NCBI GenBank assembly: GCA_009774245.1
Contig: VSNM01000053.1
Span: 1 to 40,409 of the forward strand
Direction: 5' to 3'
DNA: 40,409 bases
Source: Lachnospiraceae bacterium
Lineage (GTDB): Bacteria > Bacillota > Clostridia > Lachnospirales > Lachnospiraceae
Shown: in pieces, positions 7,247-15,526 of the stretch
Layout: every line of letters starts with the position of its first letter
Numbering within the stretch: the first letter of the stretch is position 1
Position numbers and translations under genes: made by a program
The notes under the pieces: model-generated
What the model was told of the DNA's origin: nothing
What the model saw: only the letters and a program-made list of their open reading frames with translations
Databases searched by the model: none

Positions 7247-7281
7247 CGTTGCTTGCAGCAACGAGCAAATTTTCCTATAAT
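7247..7281 (+). promoter_or_regulatory. Promoter with overlapping dyad ahead of the XRE membrane regulator
   Basis: TTGCAG (7253-7258), 17 bases, TATAAT (7276-7281). The palindrome CGTTGC-TTGCA-GCAACG (7247-7263) covers the -35 box and is a good candidate operator, possibly for the XRE protein encoded just downstream. Confidence 0.6.
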
Positions 7282-7307
7282 TGTGGCAAGGAAGGAGGTT
7301 ATCCCTA

Positions 7308-7817
7308 ATGCTTAATGAAAACATAAAAGCAATTAGAAAATCAAAAGGACTGTCACAACAAGAATTGGCAATCAAGCTAAACGTCGTGCGGCAGACCGTT
7401 TCCAAATGGGAGCAGGGACTGTCCGTTCCCGATTCTGATATGTTAGTCCTCATATCGGAAGTGCTGGAAACACCCGTAAGCACATTGCTCGGTGAAACTG
7501 TTGTTGAAACGGAGGCGGATCGCTTAAAAGCGATCTCTGAAAAATTGGAGGTGATCAACTTGCAACTGGCACAAAGGAAAACCACGAGAAGAAAAGTGAT
7601 TTATTGGCTGCTTATTTCATTATGTACAGGTATCGTAATCGTTTTTGCAATCTTATGGACAATAGAAAGCCCTTACCTGGGATGGGATTATAGCAATCCT
7701 GAAACTGCTGTTCTCGGAGTGGCATTTCACTCCTTTGAATGGCTGTTTGTCAGAGTCGCACCGATTGTCCTGATTGGTGCAGGCATTGGTATTGTCTTAA
7801 CGTGGAAGAAAGAATAA
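7308..7817 (+). CDS. XRE-family regulator with C-terminal membrane helices
   Basis: Product of 169 residues from the ATG at 7308 with AAGGAGGT upstream. Residues 1-60 are a classic XRE helix-turn-helix (IKAIRKSKGLSQQELAIKLNV, RQTVSKWEQGLSVPDSD). A charged linker follows, then two membrane helices (about 98-118 and 143-163). Membrane-tethered XRE proteins of this layout are common in Clostridia and are thought to regulate locally, sometimes in response to the envelope. The dyad over its promoter suggests autoregulation. Confidence 0.88.
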   Translation: MLNENIKAIRKSKGLSQQELAIKLNVVRQTVSKWEQGLSVPDSDMLVLISEVLETPVSTLLGETVVETEADRLKAISEKLEVINLQLAQRKTTRRKVIYWLLISLCTGIVIVFAILWTIESPYLGWDYSNPETAVLGVAFHSFEWLFVRVAPIVLIGAGIGIVLTWKKE

Positions 7818-7822
7818 ACTCA

Positions 7823-7850
7823 CCCTGCCTTTGGGCAGGGTTAATTTTTT
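7823..7850 (+). terminator. Rho-independent terminator of the XRE gene
   Basis: CCCTGCC-TTT-GGGCAGGG hairpin (7823-7840) followed by TTAATTTTTT, six bases after the stop codon. Confidence 0.9.
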
Positions 7851-7941
7851 GATAAAAGAATGACAGATAGTTCGTTTTGTGTTAAACTATTCATGGTCGA
7901 CATCGAAATAAGGAGCCTAAAATGGGGCATGAAGGTGAAAT

Positions 7942-8202
7942 ATGTATTATAAAGAATTAGGCAATAAAGATGGACAATTAGTGGTATTTATTCATGGTGG
8001 CTTTACCACACATGAATCGTTTATGAAGCAGTATACCTTGTTTCCAGATAAGAGAATGATCTTTGCGGACTTACCCGGTTGTGGAAACAGTAAACAGAAT
8101 CATTTTTCATTTGAAGGCGCTGCCTCTGAAGTGATCAAATTGATTGAAAAGCTTTCCCCAAACAGAAAGGATTGTAAATCCGGTCATATATCGCTTTTGT
8201 AA
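7942..8202 (+). pseudogene. Truncated alpha/beta hydrolase (N-terminal third only)
   Basis: The frame encodes 86 residues. It starts like an alpha/beta-fold hydrolase: VVFIHGGFTTHESF carries the HGG oxyanion motif near residue 18, and MIFADLPGCGNSKQ the next conserved strand and turn. It then stops after a SEVIKLIEKLSPNRKD helix, exactly where the nucleophile elbow (G-x-S-x-G) should follow. The last ten residues do not look like the family. The catalytic Ser, acid and His are all missing, so a functional esterase is unlikely. The start is at 7942; the ribosome-binding site is weak (GAAGGTG). Confidence 0.65.
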
Positions 8203-8218
8203 ATAGTAAGGAACTGTT

Positions 8219-8635
8219 ATGAATTTATACGGAAAGGAACCGTGTACACATATGGACTTAAACATTAATTCCCCCGCCTATTTCGGCGAACATTACGGTG
8301 TGGACGACGATGTCTGCCGTTTTTGCCAGACTGCCGCCGCATTCTTCAAAGACAAGGAATACAGCAGCAGCTTACACATTATCGGAATCACGCCCGCCTG
8401 CGCCCCGCAGGAAGTGTACGACAGCGGATTGTGGAAAGAATCCGTGCGTTTAATTGGCGGCAAGGAATGCGCAATCATCACCATTCGAATGGATTTCAAC
8501 CGATATTACAAGGCAGACAGTGGTGAAAAAATACTACAGCTCAAAGAAACAATTTTAAAAGCAGTAAAAAAGATAAAATCAAGGTGCTCCTTTGACTATG
8601 CGCTATTTGAACAGGACTTGCACAAAATACGATAA
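8219..8635 (+). CDS. Hypothetical alpha+beta protein, possibly an immunity-type protein
   Basis: Product of 138 residues from the ATG at 8219 (AAGGA upstream); an alternative ATG at 8252 begins MDLNINSPAYFG. Distinctive segments are HYGVDDDVCRFCQTAAAFFKDKEYS, VYDSGLWKESVRLIGGKECAIITIRMDFNRYY and a C-terminal helix. I recall similar short proteins in Clostridia annotated as immunity proteins of polymorphic toxins (Imm44-like), but cannot confirm it. It lies between a broken hydrolase gene and a helical-repeat gene on the same strand. Confidence 0.6.
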   Translation: MNLYGKEPCTHMDLNINSPAYFGEHYGVDDDVCRFCQTAAAFFKDKEYSSSLHIIGITPACAPQEVYDSGLWKESVRLIGGKECAIITIRMDFNRYYKADSGEKILQLKETILKAVKKIKSRCSFDYALFEQDLHKIR

Positions 8636-8657
8636 GATAAATAATGGAGGTAAACCC

Positions 8658-10433
8658 ATGAACCTGACAAACTTTTTAAAACAGACCGATACCATCACGG
8701 CGCAATGTTCGAGAGAACAACTCATTTCATTGCTCCATGAGATCGGGCGTGTTTTGCCAGAACAATATAGGGAGGATTTTCTAAAGAGGCTAAAAGCGGC
8801 CGGTGGTATCACAGAAACAGAATTGAAATCAACCAGGGCTGCAAAGAATCAGCGCGGATTTGATGAAATGTACAAGTTTGTCAGAGACAATTTAAAGAAG
8901 ATCGATTCACAGGAAGTCTGGATTGAAGGGATTCTGAACGAAGAATATGACGATTGGTATGATGACAGCGATGACGAATATAATTACCAGGATGACAGCG
9001 GCATTTCGGACATGCTGGAAGAAGCCTGCGAGTTTGTCCATACCTGTATGGATACAGAAAGATACCAGGAGGGATATGAAATCGGAAACCAGCTATTTTC
9101 AATGGAAATCCTGTGCACGAATGATTATGACGACGAAGAGTTTTTCATTGGGGATATGGTGCGTCATAAACTTCTGAACTGCAATCTGATATCGGTGGGG
9201 CTCGATACTGCGTACTGTGCCTACCATGCCGTGCCATTGAAAAAGCGCCCTGACGCACTGTTTGGAATTCTGGTAAACTCGAAAAAATCTGAGATTACGC
9301 TAGAGAGAATTATGCAGTATGGCGATGGAGATTTACCCGATTTTCAGGACTTTCTGACACTCTGGATCTCATATCTCGGAGAGAAAACCGGGTACGATGC
9401 GGACCGCCTTATCCTGGAGGCTGTCGGCTTATTGAATAATGCCAACACAGCCGCCCAATATGCGGAGAAATACGTCGATGTCCATCCGCGATTGTATCTG
9501 GACATATTGGAAAAGGGGAATTATGCAGATGCACACGATATGATATCCCTGGGCATGAAAGCCATGAAGCTTATGCCAGGGAAATATATTATGCGGAGCA
9601 GGGTAGCCCTGAAAACAGCAGAGTGCATTATAGCGGCAAATGAAAATCTGTCATTGCTGGAAAAATGCTATTTTATCGCATATGAATCAGATACAACAGC
9701 GCCCAATTATCTTCGCGCGCTGTTAAACGCATCTGAGACTGAAAAGAAAAAGGAAGAACTTCAAAGCGTTTTTATGGCATTTTCTGCGCAGGACAACAAG
9801 GATTCTTATGCCATGCCTGGAAGCATCAGCATACATATTGAGAGAAAAGAAAATAAACCGGACATCAGTACGCTCTTTTTTCTCAAATTCTTAGACGGGC
9901 AGTTTGCAGACGTGTTAGCGAAGGGCTTAGATAAATCTGAGGCATTAGGCTGGTCTGGAACCTTTATGAAACAGGGAATTGCAATCTATTTGCTGTATCT
10001 TTATGAAGGAAAGTGGAGCGGCAAAGGAATCATCGCGATGGCGGACATCGTAAGAAAGGCGATGGGCTTTTCAGCGGAAGAATACCGAAAGGGGACATAT
10101 GGACTTGGCGAAACAGACGAAAAGGAGTTGTTTTGCGAATTATTTTCAAAATGGAAATCCCTGGTGCAGATGGAACCTGATGTCCGCACGAGCGCTATGA
10201 AAAAGATAGCCAGCCTGCTTGAAAAAAGAACTGAGGGAATTATGAATGCAAACCGCAGAAACTATTATGGAGAGTGTGCAGCGTATATTGCCGCGTTAGG
10301 CGAGGTCCGGGAGTCCCTGGGGGAGATAGGTGCCAAGCAAAAGCTGATGACATCGTATAGAGATACATATTCCCGCAGAAGCGCATTCCGGGAGGAGATG
10401 AGCCGATACGGATGGATTGACAGGAAAAGATAA
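8658..10433 (+). CDS. Large helical protein of unknown function
   Basis: Product of 591 residues from the ATG at 8658, chosen because GGAGG precedes it; the frame is open for 22 more codons upstream without such a site. The sequence is almost wholly helical, with an acidic patch (about residues 95-120, rich in Asp, Glu and Tyr) and repeated 30-40 residue helical pairs resembling TPR-like solenoids. The C-terminus (YYGECAAYIAALGEVRESLGE, then YPRR-like SRRSAFREEMSRYGW) resembles the tail of SWIM-zinc-finger-associated proteins, but the CxC...CxH SWIM motif itself is absent. No signal peptide or membrane helix. Function unknown. Confidence 0.75.
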   Translation: MNLTNFLKQTDTITAQCSREQLISLLHEIGRVLPEQYREDFLKRLKAAGGITETELKSTRAAKNQRGFDEMYKFVRDNLKKIDSQEVWIEGILNEEYDDWYDDSDDEYNYQDDSGISDMLEEACEFVHTCMDTERYQEGYEIGNQLFSMEILCTNDYDDEEFFIGDMVRHKLLNCNLISVGLDTAYCAYHAVPLKKRPDALFGILVNSKKSEITLERIMQYGDGDLPDFQDFLTLWISYLGEKTGYDADRLILEAVGLLNNANTAAQYAEKYVDVHPRLYLDILEKGNYADAHDMISLGMKAMKLMPGKYIMRSRVALKTAECIIAANENLSLLEKCYFIAYESDTTAPNYLRALLNASETEKKKEELQSVFMAFSAQDNKDSYAMPGSISIHIERKENKPDISTLFFLKFLDGQFADVLAKGLDKSEALGWSGTFMKQGIAIYLLYLYEGKWSGKGIIAMADIVRKAMGFSAEEYRKGTYGLGETDEKELFCELFSKWKSLVQMEPDVRTSAMKKIASLLEKRTEGIMNANRRNYYGECAAYIAALGEVRESLGEIGAKQKLMTSYRDTYSRRSAFREEMSRYGWIDRKR

Positions 10434-10450
10434 ATATGGAGGTACTGACT

Positions 10451-10915
10451 ATGGAAACATGTATGGTCTGTGAGCGGATTGATTTGATCAAAAATGGCAA
10501 AAACCCTTATTTTGTCAAGGAGTTGAAAACAGGATATGTCGTGATTGGAGACCACCAGTGTATCAAAGGCTATTCCCTGTTCCTGTGCAAGGAACACGCA
10601 ACGGAACTGCACTTTCTGGAACCCCATTTCAGGGATGCGTTTCTCCATGAAATGGCGATTGTGGCAGAGGCTGTCTACAATGCATTTCAGCCGGATAAAC
10701 TCAATTATGAGCTTTTAGGCGCAGGCAGCGGAGTCCATATGCACTGGCACATCTTCCCCAGAAGAAAGGGGGACACTGACACAGTCGGTCCCGTCTGGAC
10801 GTTAGGCGCGGAGCTGGTATCCGATGAATTTTTGCCGACGCCGGAAGAACTGGAGGATTTAAAAACCCGGCTGCGCATCGAATTGGACAAGTTATTGGAA
10901 AGAGAAACATTATAA
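10451..10915 (+). CDS. HIT (histidine triad) family hydrolase
   Basis: Product of 154 residues from the ATG at 10451, with GGAGGT upstream. The triad motif HMHWHIFPR (His96, His98, His100) fits H-x-H-x-H, the active site of HIT nucleotide hydrolases and transferases; the second His normally forms the nucleotidyl intermediate. An N-terminal CMVC pair might bind zinc, as in some members. The gene starts 17 bases after the helical-protein gene and is likely co-transcribed. Substrate unknown. Confidence 0.88.
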   Translation: METCMVCERIDLIKNGKNPYFVKELKTGYVVIGDHQCIKGYSLFLCKEHATELHFLEPHFRDAFLHEMAIVAEAVYNAFQPDKLNYELLGAGSGVHMHWHIFPRRKGDTDTVGPVWTLGAELVSDEFLPTPEELEDLKTRLRIELDKLLERETL

Positions 10916-10941
10916 TATAATAGGAAGGACGGTGAAAAACT

Positions 10942-11007
10942 ATGTGGAGAAAAATGCGCGCATTATACAAAAACGGAGTCCAGAACATCTTTGCCCATGC
11001 AGAATAG
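10942..11007 (+). other. Possible 21-codon small ORF ending in a hairpin
   Basis: ATG at 10942 follows a GGAAGGACGGTG and encodes MWRKMRALYKNGVQNIFAHAE. Its last codons and stop lie in an 11-bp perfect hairpin (GCCCATGCAGA 10993-11003 with TCTGCATGGGC 11022-11032) without a T-tract. It may be a truncated gene start, a leader peptide or chance. The rest of 11033-11145 shows nothing clear except the next gene's ribosome-binding site. Confidence 0.3.
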
Positions 11008-11145
11008 CAGTTGTATAGCACTCTGCATGGGCGGATAACACCAATCCCTGTCATTCCGGCAGCGCTGTGCTATATGTTCTGCTGTTTCTGCACTTTATTT
11101 ATGAACTGATTTGTCAGGTTTTCGCATAAATAAGGAGCGGTAGAA

Positions 11146-11412
11146 ATGAAATATGTAAATGCAGCAGAGATATTGCCAGAACGGTTATTAAGAGAACTTC
11201 AGACTTATATTGATGGAGAGCTATTATATATCCCAAAATCGTCAACGAAAAAGGAATGGGGAGCCGTCAGCGGTTCACGCGCATTTTATCAGGAGCGAAA
11301 TAGGGAAATACAGCGGCTTTACAGAGAGGGCGTCTCCATCGACACATTGATGAAGCAGTACAGTCTGGCGCACAGTACCATTAAAAAAATTGTATATGGT
11401 TCAATCGAGTAG
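11146..11412 (+). CDS. CD3324-family helix-turn-helix protein
   Basis: Product of 88 residues. It has the family pattern: MKYVNAAEILPERLLRELQTY at the start, ELLYIPKSS in the middle, then an ERNREIQRLYREGVSIDTLMKQYSLAHSTIKKIVY helix-turn-helix like that of Mor-type transcription factors. AAGGAG precedes the ATG. Proteins of this family occur widely in Clostridia as small regulators of unknown target. Its stop codon TAG lies within the first stem of dispersed element copy B, and the element's last hairpin appears to terminate this gene's transcript. Confidence 0.8.
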   Translation: MKYVNAAEILPERLLRELQTYIDGELLYIPKSSTKKEWGAVSGSRAFYQERNREIQRLYREGVSIDTLMKQYSLAHSTIKKIVYGSIE

Positions 11413-11545
11413 GGGAATGCCCTTCTCACCTACTCGCGCGCCGGGCACCCGTCAGCGAACCGATTTATCGGTTTGATGACATACTACATCTGGGTGTCCG
11501 TGTGCATAAAAGGACGCTTGTCACAAGAGTGGCAGGCGTCTTTTT
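11403..11545 (+). repeat. Dispersed three-stem element, copy B
   Basis: Stem 1 pairs GAGTAGG (11407-11413) with CCTACTC (11429-11435). Stem 2 pairs GGGCACCC (11443-11450) with GGGTGTCC (11492-11499, one G-U), with inner pairs GTCA/TGAC and AACCGA/TCGGTT. Stem 3 is a 12-bp hairpin with an AAGA tetraloop (11513-11540) followed by TTTTT, a strong terminator. Copy D shares the stem 2 sequence almost entirely; A and C have a different but still paired stem. The element begins inside the CD3324 reading frame, whose TAG stop is part of stem 1. Confidence 0.85.
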
Positions 11546-11647
11546 GTGGTGATTTTATCTATAACGATTCTTGCCGCTTTTACATTTGCCCTGCCTTTGG
11601 TAAGATAAAGAGGAAACATAAAAACGATGAAAGAAAGGATATGAACG

Positions 11648-12592
11648 ATGCAAAATATAACAACGAAACAGTTCCAATTATTATCGGACAATCAGGCAGT
11701 GTGGAATTTGTTAGTGAAAGCTTACACAGAAAACGGCGTGGAAGCTCCATTTTTTGAATACGCCCTCACATCGACATGGCTGGATAAACGCTATCTTTAT
11801 TTAAACAAACTCTGGTTTGATGGGGACAATGCCGTGGGTTTTGTATTCTATGAGGCTCCTTGTACGGATATATACTTCTGTCTGCATCGCGGATATGAAG
11901 CGCTTGCCGATGAAATGATCGCATATGCTCAAAAATATATGCCGGGAAATGATGATGAAAAAACACTGATTTTGCACCCTAATCAGACAGCACTGATAAA
12001 GGCCGCCGAAAAAGGGGGATACAGACAGGAGTATGTCAACGAGGACTATGTGATCGATTTTGGGACAGCCGTATTAAACTACCCGTTACCAGAAGGATTT
12101 CATCTCATCGATCCCCTTCATGCAGACCCAGTCAAAGTTGCGGTATGTATGTGGAAAGGGTTTGACCATGAGGACAAGGGACCTTTTGAGAACTGGAAAG
12201 CCAAAGACCCCGGAACAGACTGGAATCCGCAAAAAGCATATATGGGCGTCATCAGCGATACCATGGCACCGCCGCCCCACGCTACGTATGAATACAATGT
12301 AATCATTGCGGATGAGAAGGAGGACTACGTCTGCTTTTCCGGTATGTGGTGGATACCGGAAAATAAGCTTGCGTACATGGAGCCGCTTTGTACCGTTCCT
12401 GAATACCGCCATAGGGGACTGGCAGCCGCGGCACTTACCATACATTATCGCAGAATGAAGGAACTGGGCGCGGAATGCATGACCGGAGGCGGCAACGACT
12501 TTTACCGCAAAATCGGCTACAATCGCAAGTCTTTATCATATGGCTGGAAAAAATATGAAACAAAACATGAGACAGGAGAGAAACATCAATGA
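11648..12592 (+). CDS. GNAT-family N-acetyltransferase
   Basis: Product of 314 residues, about twice a single GNAT domain, suggesting a degenerate N-terminal GNAT half (1-140) and an active C-terminal half. The latter has LAYMEPLCTVPEYRHRGLAAAAL (about 235-258), where the RHRGLA segment matches the acetyl-CoA pyrophosphate loop Q/R-x-x-G-x-G/A, and ends with FYRKIGYNRKSLSYGWKKY. AAAGGA lies before the start. The stop overlaps the next gene by ATGA, so the two are coupled. Substrate unknown; small molecules or antibiotics are possible. Confidence 0.85.
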   Translation: MQNITTKQFQLLSDNQAVWNLLVKAYTENGVEAPFFEYALTSTWLDKRYLYLNKLWFDGDNAVGFVFYEAPCTDIYFCLHRGYEALADEMIAYAQKYMPGNDDEKTLILHPNQTALIKAAEKGGYRQEYVNEDYVIDFGTAVLNYPLPEGFHLIDPLHADPVKVAVCMWKGFDHEDKGPFENWKAKDPGTDWNPQKAYMGVISDTMAPPPHATYEYNVIIADEKEDYVCFSGMWWIPENKLAYMEPLCTVPEYRHRGLAAAALTIHYRRMKELGAECMTGGGNDFYRKIGYNRKSLSYGWKKYETKHETGEKHQ

Positions 12593-12987
12593 CAAATTTA
12601 GAGGAAAGAAATCAAAAAATAATCGATGCAGTTGTCAAAAAGGCAAATATTGTATGCCCCGGCGCCCTCGCCCTGATCGGAATATATGGCTCCTTTATGA
12701 CGGGGGACTTTCATGAAAAGTCCGATCTGGATTTACTCATTCTGATCAATGACGACAGGCATCTTGCATTGATGAGCCTGGTCAGTGCAGGCGCAATGTT
12801 CTCTGAGATTGGCAGCGAGGTAAATATCGGCAGGTACAACGTTCTGGAAGGATATGATTCGCAAAATTTGCATAGGACAGCGCAGGCGTACGACGATATC
12901 TTGAGCACCTATCTGAAAGAGTACGAAAAAGCCAAAATATCAGTGAGACAGTATTCTGATATCGATGCATTTGTATCTGACTACTAA
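12589..12987 (+). CDS. Nucleotidyltransferase-domain protein, short form
   Basis: Product of 132 residues. The N-terminus (LEERNQKIIDAVVKKANIVCPGALALIGIYGSFMTGD) leads into the DNA polymerase beta-type signature GS (34-35) with Asp46 and Asp48 (SDLDLLI), the metal-binding pair. Full-length relatives (aminoglycoside nucleotidyltransferase-like, about 230-260 residues) have a third acidic residue and a helical domain. Here the part after residue 60 is short and does not clearly match, so the gene may be an internal-deletion derivative or a minimal MNT-like protein. It overlaps the GNAT stop by ATGA. Confidence 0.7.
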   Translation: MTNLEERNQKIIDAVVKKANIVCPGALALIGIYGSFMTGDFHEKSDLDLLILINDDRHLALMSLVSAGAMFSEIGSEVNIGRYNVLEGYDSQNLHRTAQAYDDILSTYLKEYEKAKISVRQYSDIDAFVSDY

Positions 12988-13310
12988 TTTTAGTGCTTGA
13001 CAACCGCTCATTTTACACGTATGATAAAGGATATAGCGGCACAGCCTAAATGGCGCCGCTGTGCATTTTATTTTAGGAGGGTTTTGCATGTTAAGTGTGA
13101 TTGTAATGGAGAAAATTGCAAAGTAAATATTGCAAGGGGTGATTTTTAGCTTTAGGGCTAGAAGTCTGCCCATTTGTTGACAGCAGGTGCTGTTGACGTT
13201 TTCGCCTTACAATCGCTTTGGGATTATGATATAGATTTTTCAATCATAAGAACATGGCTGTATGGTCATGTTTTTTTGTGCAAGATATAAGTCCGTCGGA
13301 ATGATGGAGC
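12988..13310. other. Gene-free interval with two hairpins
   Basis: A GCACAGC/GCTGTGC hairpin (13039-13064) followed by ATTTTATTTTA may terminate the nucleotidyltransferase transcript. A second hairpin, AACATG-x10-CATGTT followed by seven T (13251-13277), looks like an intrinsic terminator. Between them there is an AGGAGG with a 12-codon frame (13089-13127), which I do not consider a gene. The interval ends at the variable hairpin of element copy C. Confidence 0.6.
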
Positions 13311-13442
13311 AAAAGGCCATTGTATTGCTTTAGGGCGTACTATGGCCTTTTTTATGCGCAGCCCCATGCAGAGGAAGTATGCCGCATAAGCGGCGCATGG
13401 GCGCGCGGTGAGTAGTGGAGAAGGGCATTCCCCTACTCGATT
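13311..13442 (-). repeat. Dispersed three-stem element, copy C
   Basis: Read on the minus strand it starts with AATCGAGTAG (13442-13433). Stem 1 is the GAGTAG.../...CTACTC pair. Stem 2 pairs CCCATGC with GCATGGG (13395-13401 and 13363-13369), with an inner GCCGC/GCGGC hairpin. Then come CATAAAA and a hairpin with AAAAGGCCAT/ATGGCCTTTT arms (13311-13320, 13342-13351) and T runs on both strands. It ends 67 bases before the MutS2-like gene. Confidence 0.8.
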
Positions 13443-13509
13443 GCATGCGTTTTTCTGGCTGTTGTAAGGCGGCAGATGATGAGAGAGAGTATAAGGAAAA
13501 GGACAAAAA

Positions 13510-15417
13510 ATGAACATCGACAAACAAATCGAATTTGACAAAATAAAAGAACAGTGGAAAAATCTTGCGGTGACAGACAAAGCAAAGGAATCCATCGAGG
13601 AGACAACGTGTTATCTGTCAGAGGGTGAGCTGAGAAAGCAGCTCCGGGATACCACAAACAGCAAAATGTTGTTGGAAAAGCTAGGGACACCGCCCCTGCA
13701 GAATGTTGCGGAGGCAAAGGAGATTCTGGCAGTCGCAGAGAAGGGCGACTGTCTGACACCATACCAGTTAGAACGCGTGGAAAAGGTTCTGGTCGCCGTG
13801 CAGCGCCTGAAAGATTATCTGAACAGGGGTAAAATATACAACAATCCGCTTGCCTATTATGAGGAGAATCTGGACGCGGCAGAAACACTGCGGGAGGAGA
13901 TTCGCAGACAGATTCGCAGCGGCGCGGTTGACGACTACGCTTCCAAAGAGCTTCGGCAGATCAGGAGCGATCTTGCGCGCTGTGAGGAACAGATGAAGCA
14001 GAAAGCAGAACAGGTCATGCGTGCCAACAAGGAGTGTATGGCGGACAGTTATTGCACGACACGGAATGGAAGAATATGCGTTCCTGTAAAAAAGGAGTAT
14101 AAATTCAAGATATCCGGCAGCGTGGTCGATAAGTCCGCCACCGGAAACACCTTTTTCATCGAGCCGGTGGGCGTCGCGAAATATTATGAAGAGCTGCAGC
14201 TGCTGCGCATCAATGAGGAGAATGAAGTGTACCGAATCCTGTATACACTGACCGCGATGGTTGCAGAGGCAGTTCCCGTGATAAATGAAAATATCCGCAT
14301 GATGGAAAAGCTGGATTTTATATTTTCGAAGGGCAAACTCAGCATGGACATGGACGCCATGGAACCGGCAATCAACACAAAACGCCGGATTGTCCTGACG
14401 GACGCAAGGCACCCGCTGATGGATAGAAATGAAAATGTTCCCCTGCAGTTTGAGATCGGAAAACAGGCGAGGGGCATCATCATAACCGGGCCGAATACCG
14501 GAGGCAAAACCGTGGCGATCAAAACAGTTATGCTCTGCTGCGTCATGGCGCAGTGTGGGCTTCATGTCACCTGCACGGCCGCGGACATCTGCATGAACAG
14601 CGGATATCTGTGCGACATCGGGGACGGACAGGACATCACGGCAAATCTCTCGACCTTCTCGGCGCATATCAAAAATGTACTGGAAGTCTTAGGCGCGGTA
14701 AACCAGGACAGTCTCGTGATCATGGACGAGATGGGTTCTGGCACAGACCCTGCAGAGGGCATGGGGATCGCGGTCGCGATACTGGAGGAGCTTCGAAAGA
14801 GTGAATGTCTGTTTCTCGTTACGACGCATTATCCTGCAGTGAAAGAGTATGCGGAGAGAACGCAGGATGTCGTCAACGCGAGAATGACCTTTGACAGGGA
14901 AACGTTAAAACCAACGTATCAGATGGTGATCGGAGAAGCAGGAGAGAGCTGTGCTTTTTACATCGCAGACAGGCTTGGCATGCCAAACGAAATGCTAAAG
15001 ACGGCGATAAGGGCGGCGTATGGCGATGCGGCAGTGGACAATTATCGGTTTGGGAGAGAAAACACAGTTATCCAGAAACAGAGCGCCCATAAGATTTCCA
15101 AAATGAAACAGACTTCCCCAAGGAAAGACCTCAGCGCAAAGTACAGGCTCGGGGACAGCGTGATGATATACCCCGACAAAAAGATCGGCATCGTGTGCGA
15201 GCCAGTCAATGAAAAAGGCGTTTTGCGGGTGCAGCTTCGGGACAAGAAGATCTGGATCAACCACAAGCGCGTAAAGCTCCATGTGGCAGCAGAGAAGCTT
15301 TATCCGGCGGACTATGACTTTTCAATCATCTTCGAGACCGTGGAAAACCGCAAGCTGAGACATGATATGGAGCGGAAATATACAGCGAAGGTGATTCATC
15401 ATGATGAAAACAGTTAG
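13510..15417 (+). CDS. MutS2-like ATPase lacking the Smr nuclease domain
   Basis: Product of 635 residues. Residues 1-300 form the MutS core/lever region (GNTFFIEP connector-like motif near 215-222 and long helices). The ABC-type ATPase follows: Walker A GPNTGGKT (327-334), signature-like STFSAHIKN (about 381-389), Walker B LVIMDEMGSGTDP with Asp406/Glu407, and a TTHY switch. After about residue 520 there is a basic linker and a beta-rich, KOW-like segment (YRLGDSVMIYPDKKIGIV). MutS2 proper (about 780 residues) acts on recombination intermediates or collided ribosomes and ends in an Smr domain; that domain is absent here. The role is therefore uncertain. Confidence 0.85.
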   Translation: MNIDKQIEFDKIKEQWKNLAVTDKAKESIEETTCYLSEGELRKQLRDTTNSKMLLEKLGTPPLQNVAEAKEILAVAEKGDCLTPYQLERVEKVLVAVQRLKDYLNRGKIYNNPLAYYEENLDAAETLREEIRRQIRSGAVDDYASKELRQIRSDLARCEEQMKQKAEQVMRANKECMADSYCTTRNGRICVPVKKEYKFKISGSVVDKSATGNTFFIEPVGVAKYYEELQLLRINEENEVYRILYTLTAMVAEAVPVINENIRMMEKLDFIFSKGKLSMDMDAMEPAINTKRRIVLTDARHPLMDRNENVPLQFEIGKQARGIIITGPNTGGKTVAIKTVMLCCVMAQCGLHVTCTAADICMNSGYLCDIGDGQDITANLSTFSAHIKNVLEVLGAVNQDSLVIMDEMGSGTDPAEGMGIAVAILEELRKSECLFLVTTHYPAVKEYAERTQDVVNARMTFDRETLKPTYQMVIGEAGESCAFYIADRLGMPNEMLKTAIRAAYGDAAVDNYRFGRENTVIQKQSAHKISKMKQTSPRKDLSAKYRLGDSVMIYPDKKIGIVCEPVNEKGVLRVQLRDKKIWINHKRVKLHVAAEKLYPADYDFSIIFETVENRKLRHDMERKYTAKVIHHDENS

Positions 15418-15442
15418 TTTAGGCATTATTTTTGGCACTTTT

Positions 15443-15467
15443 TGTAACGAATTACACTGAAAACGGA
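15443..15467 (+). promoter_or_regulatory. Possible ECF-type autoregulated promoter
   Basis: TGTAAC (15443-15448), 15 bases, CGGA (15464-15467), upstream of the sigma factor gene. It resembles the AAC/CG(T/G) pattern of ECF promoters, but the match is loose. Confidence 0.3.
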
Positions 15468-15526
15468 TATATAAATGAAAACTCGGAAAGCATAGCAGGG
15501 TTATTGCCGCGTGAAAGGAGGTATGC

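Noticed and set aside
11403..11545. Group IIC intron remnants as explanation of the dispersed elements
   Set aside because: Proximity to terminators fits, but no domain V-like hairpin or reverse transcriptase trace is visible and the element is only about 100 bases plus a hairpin.
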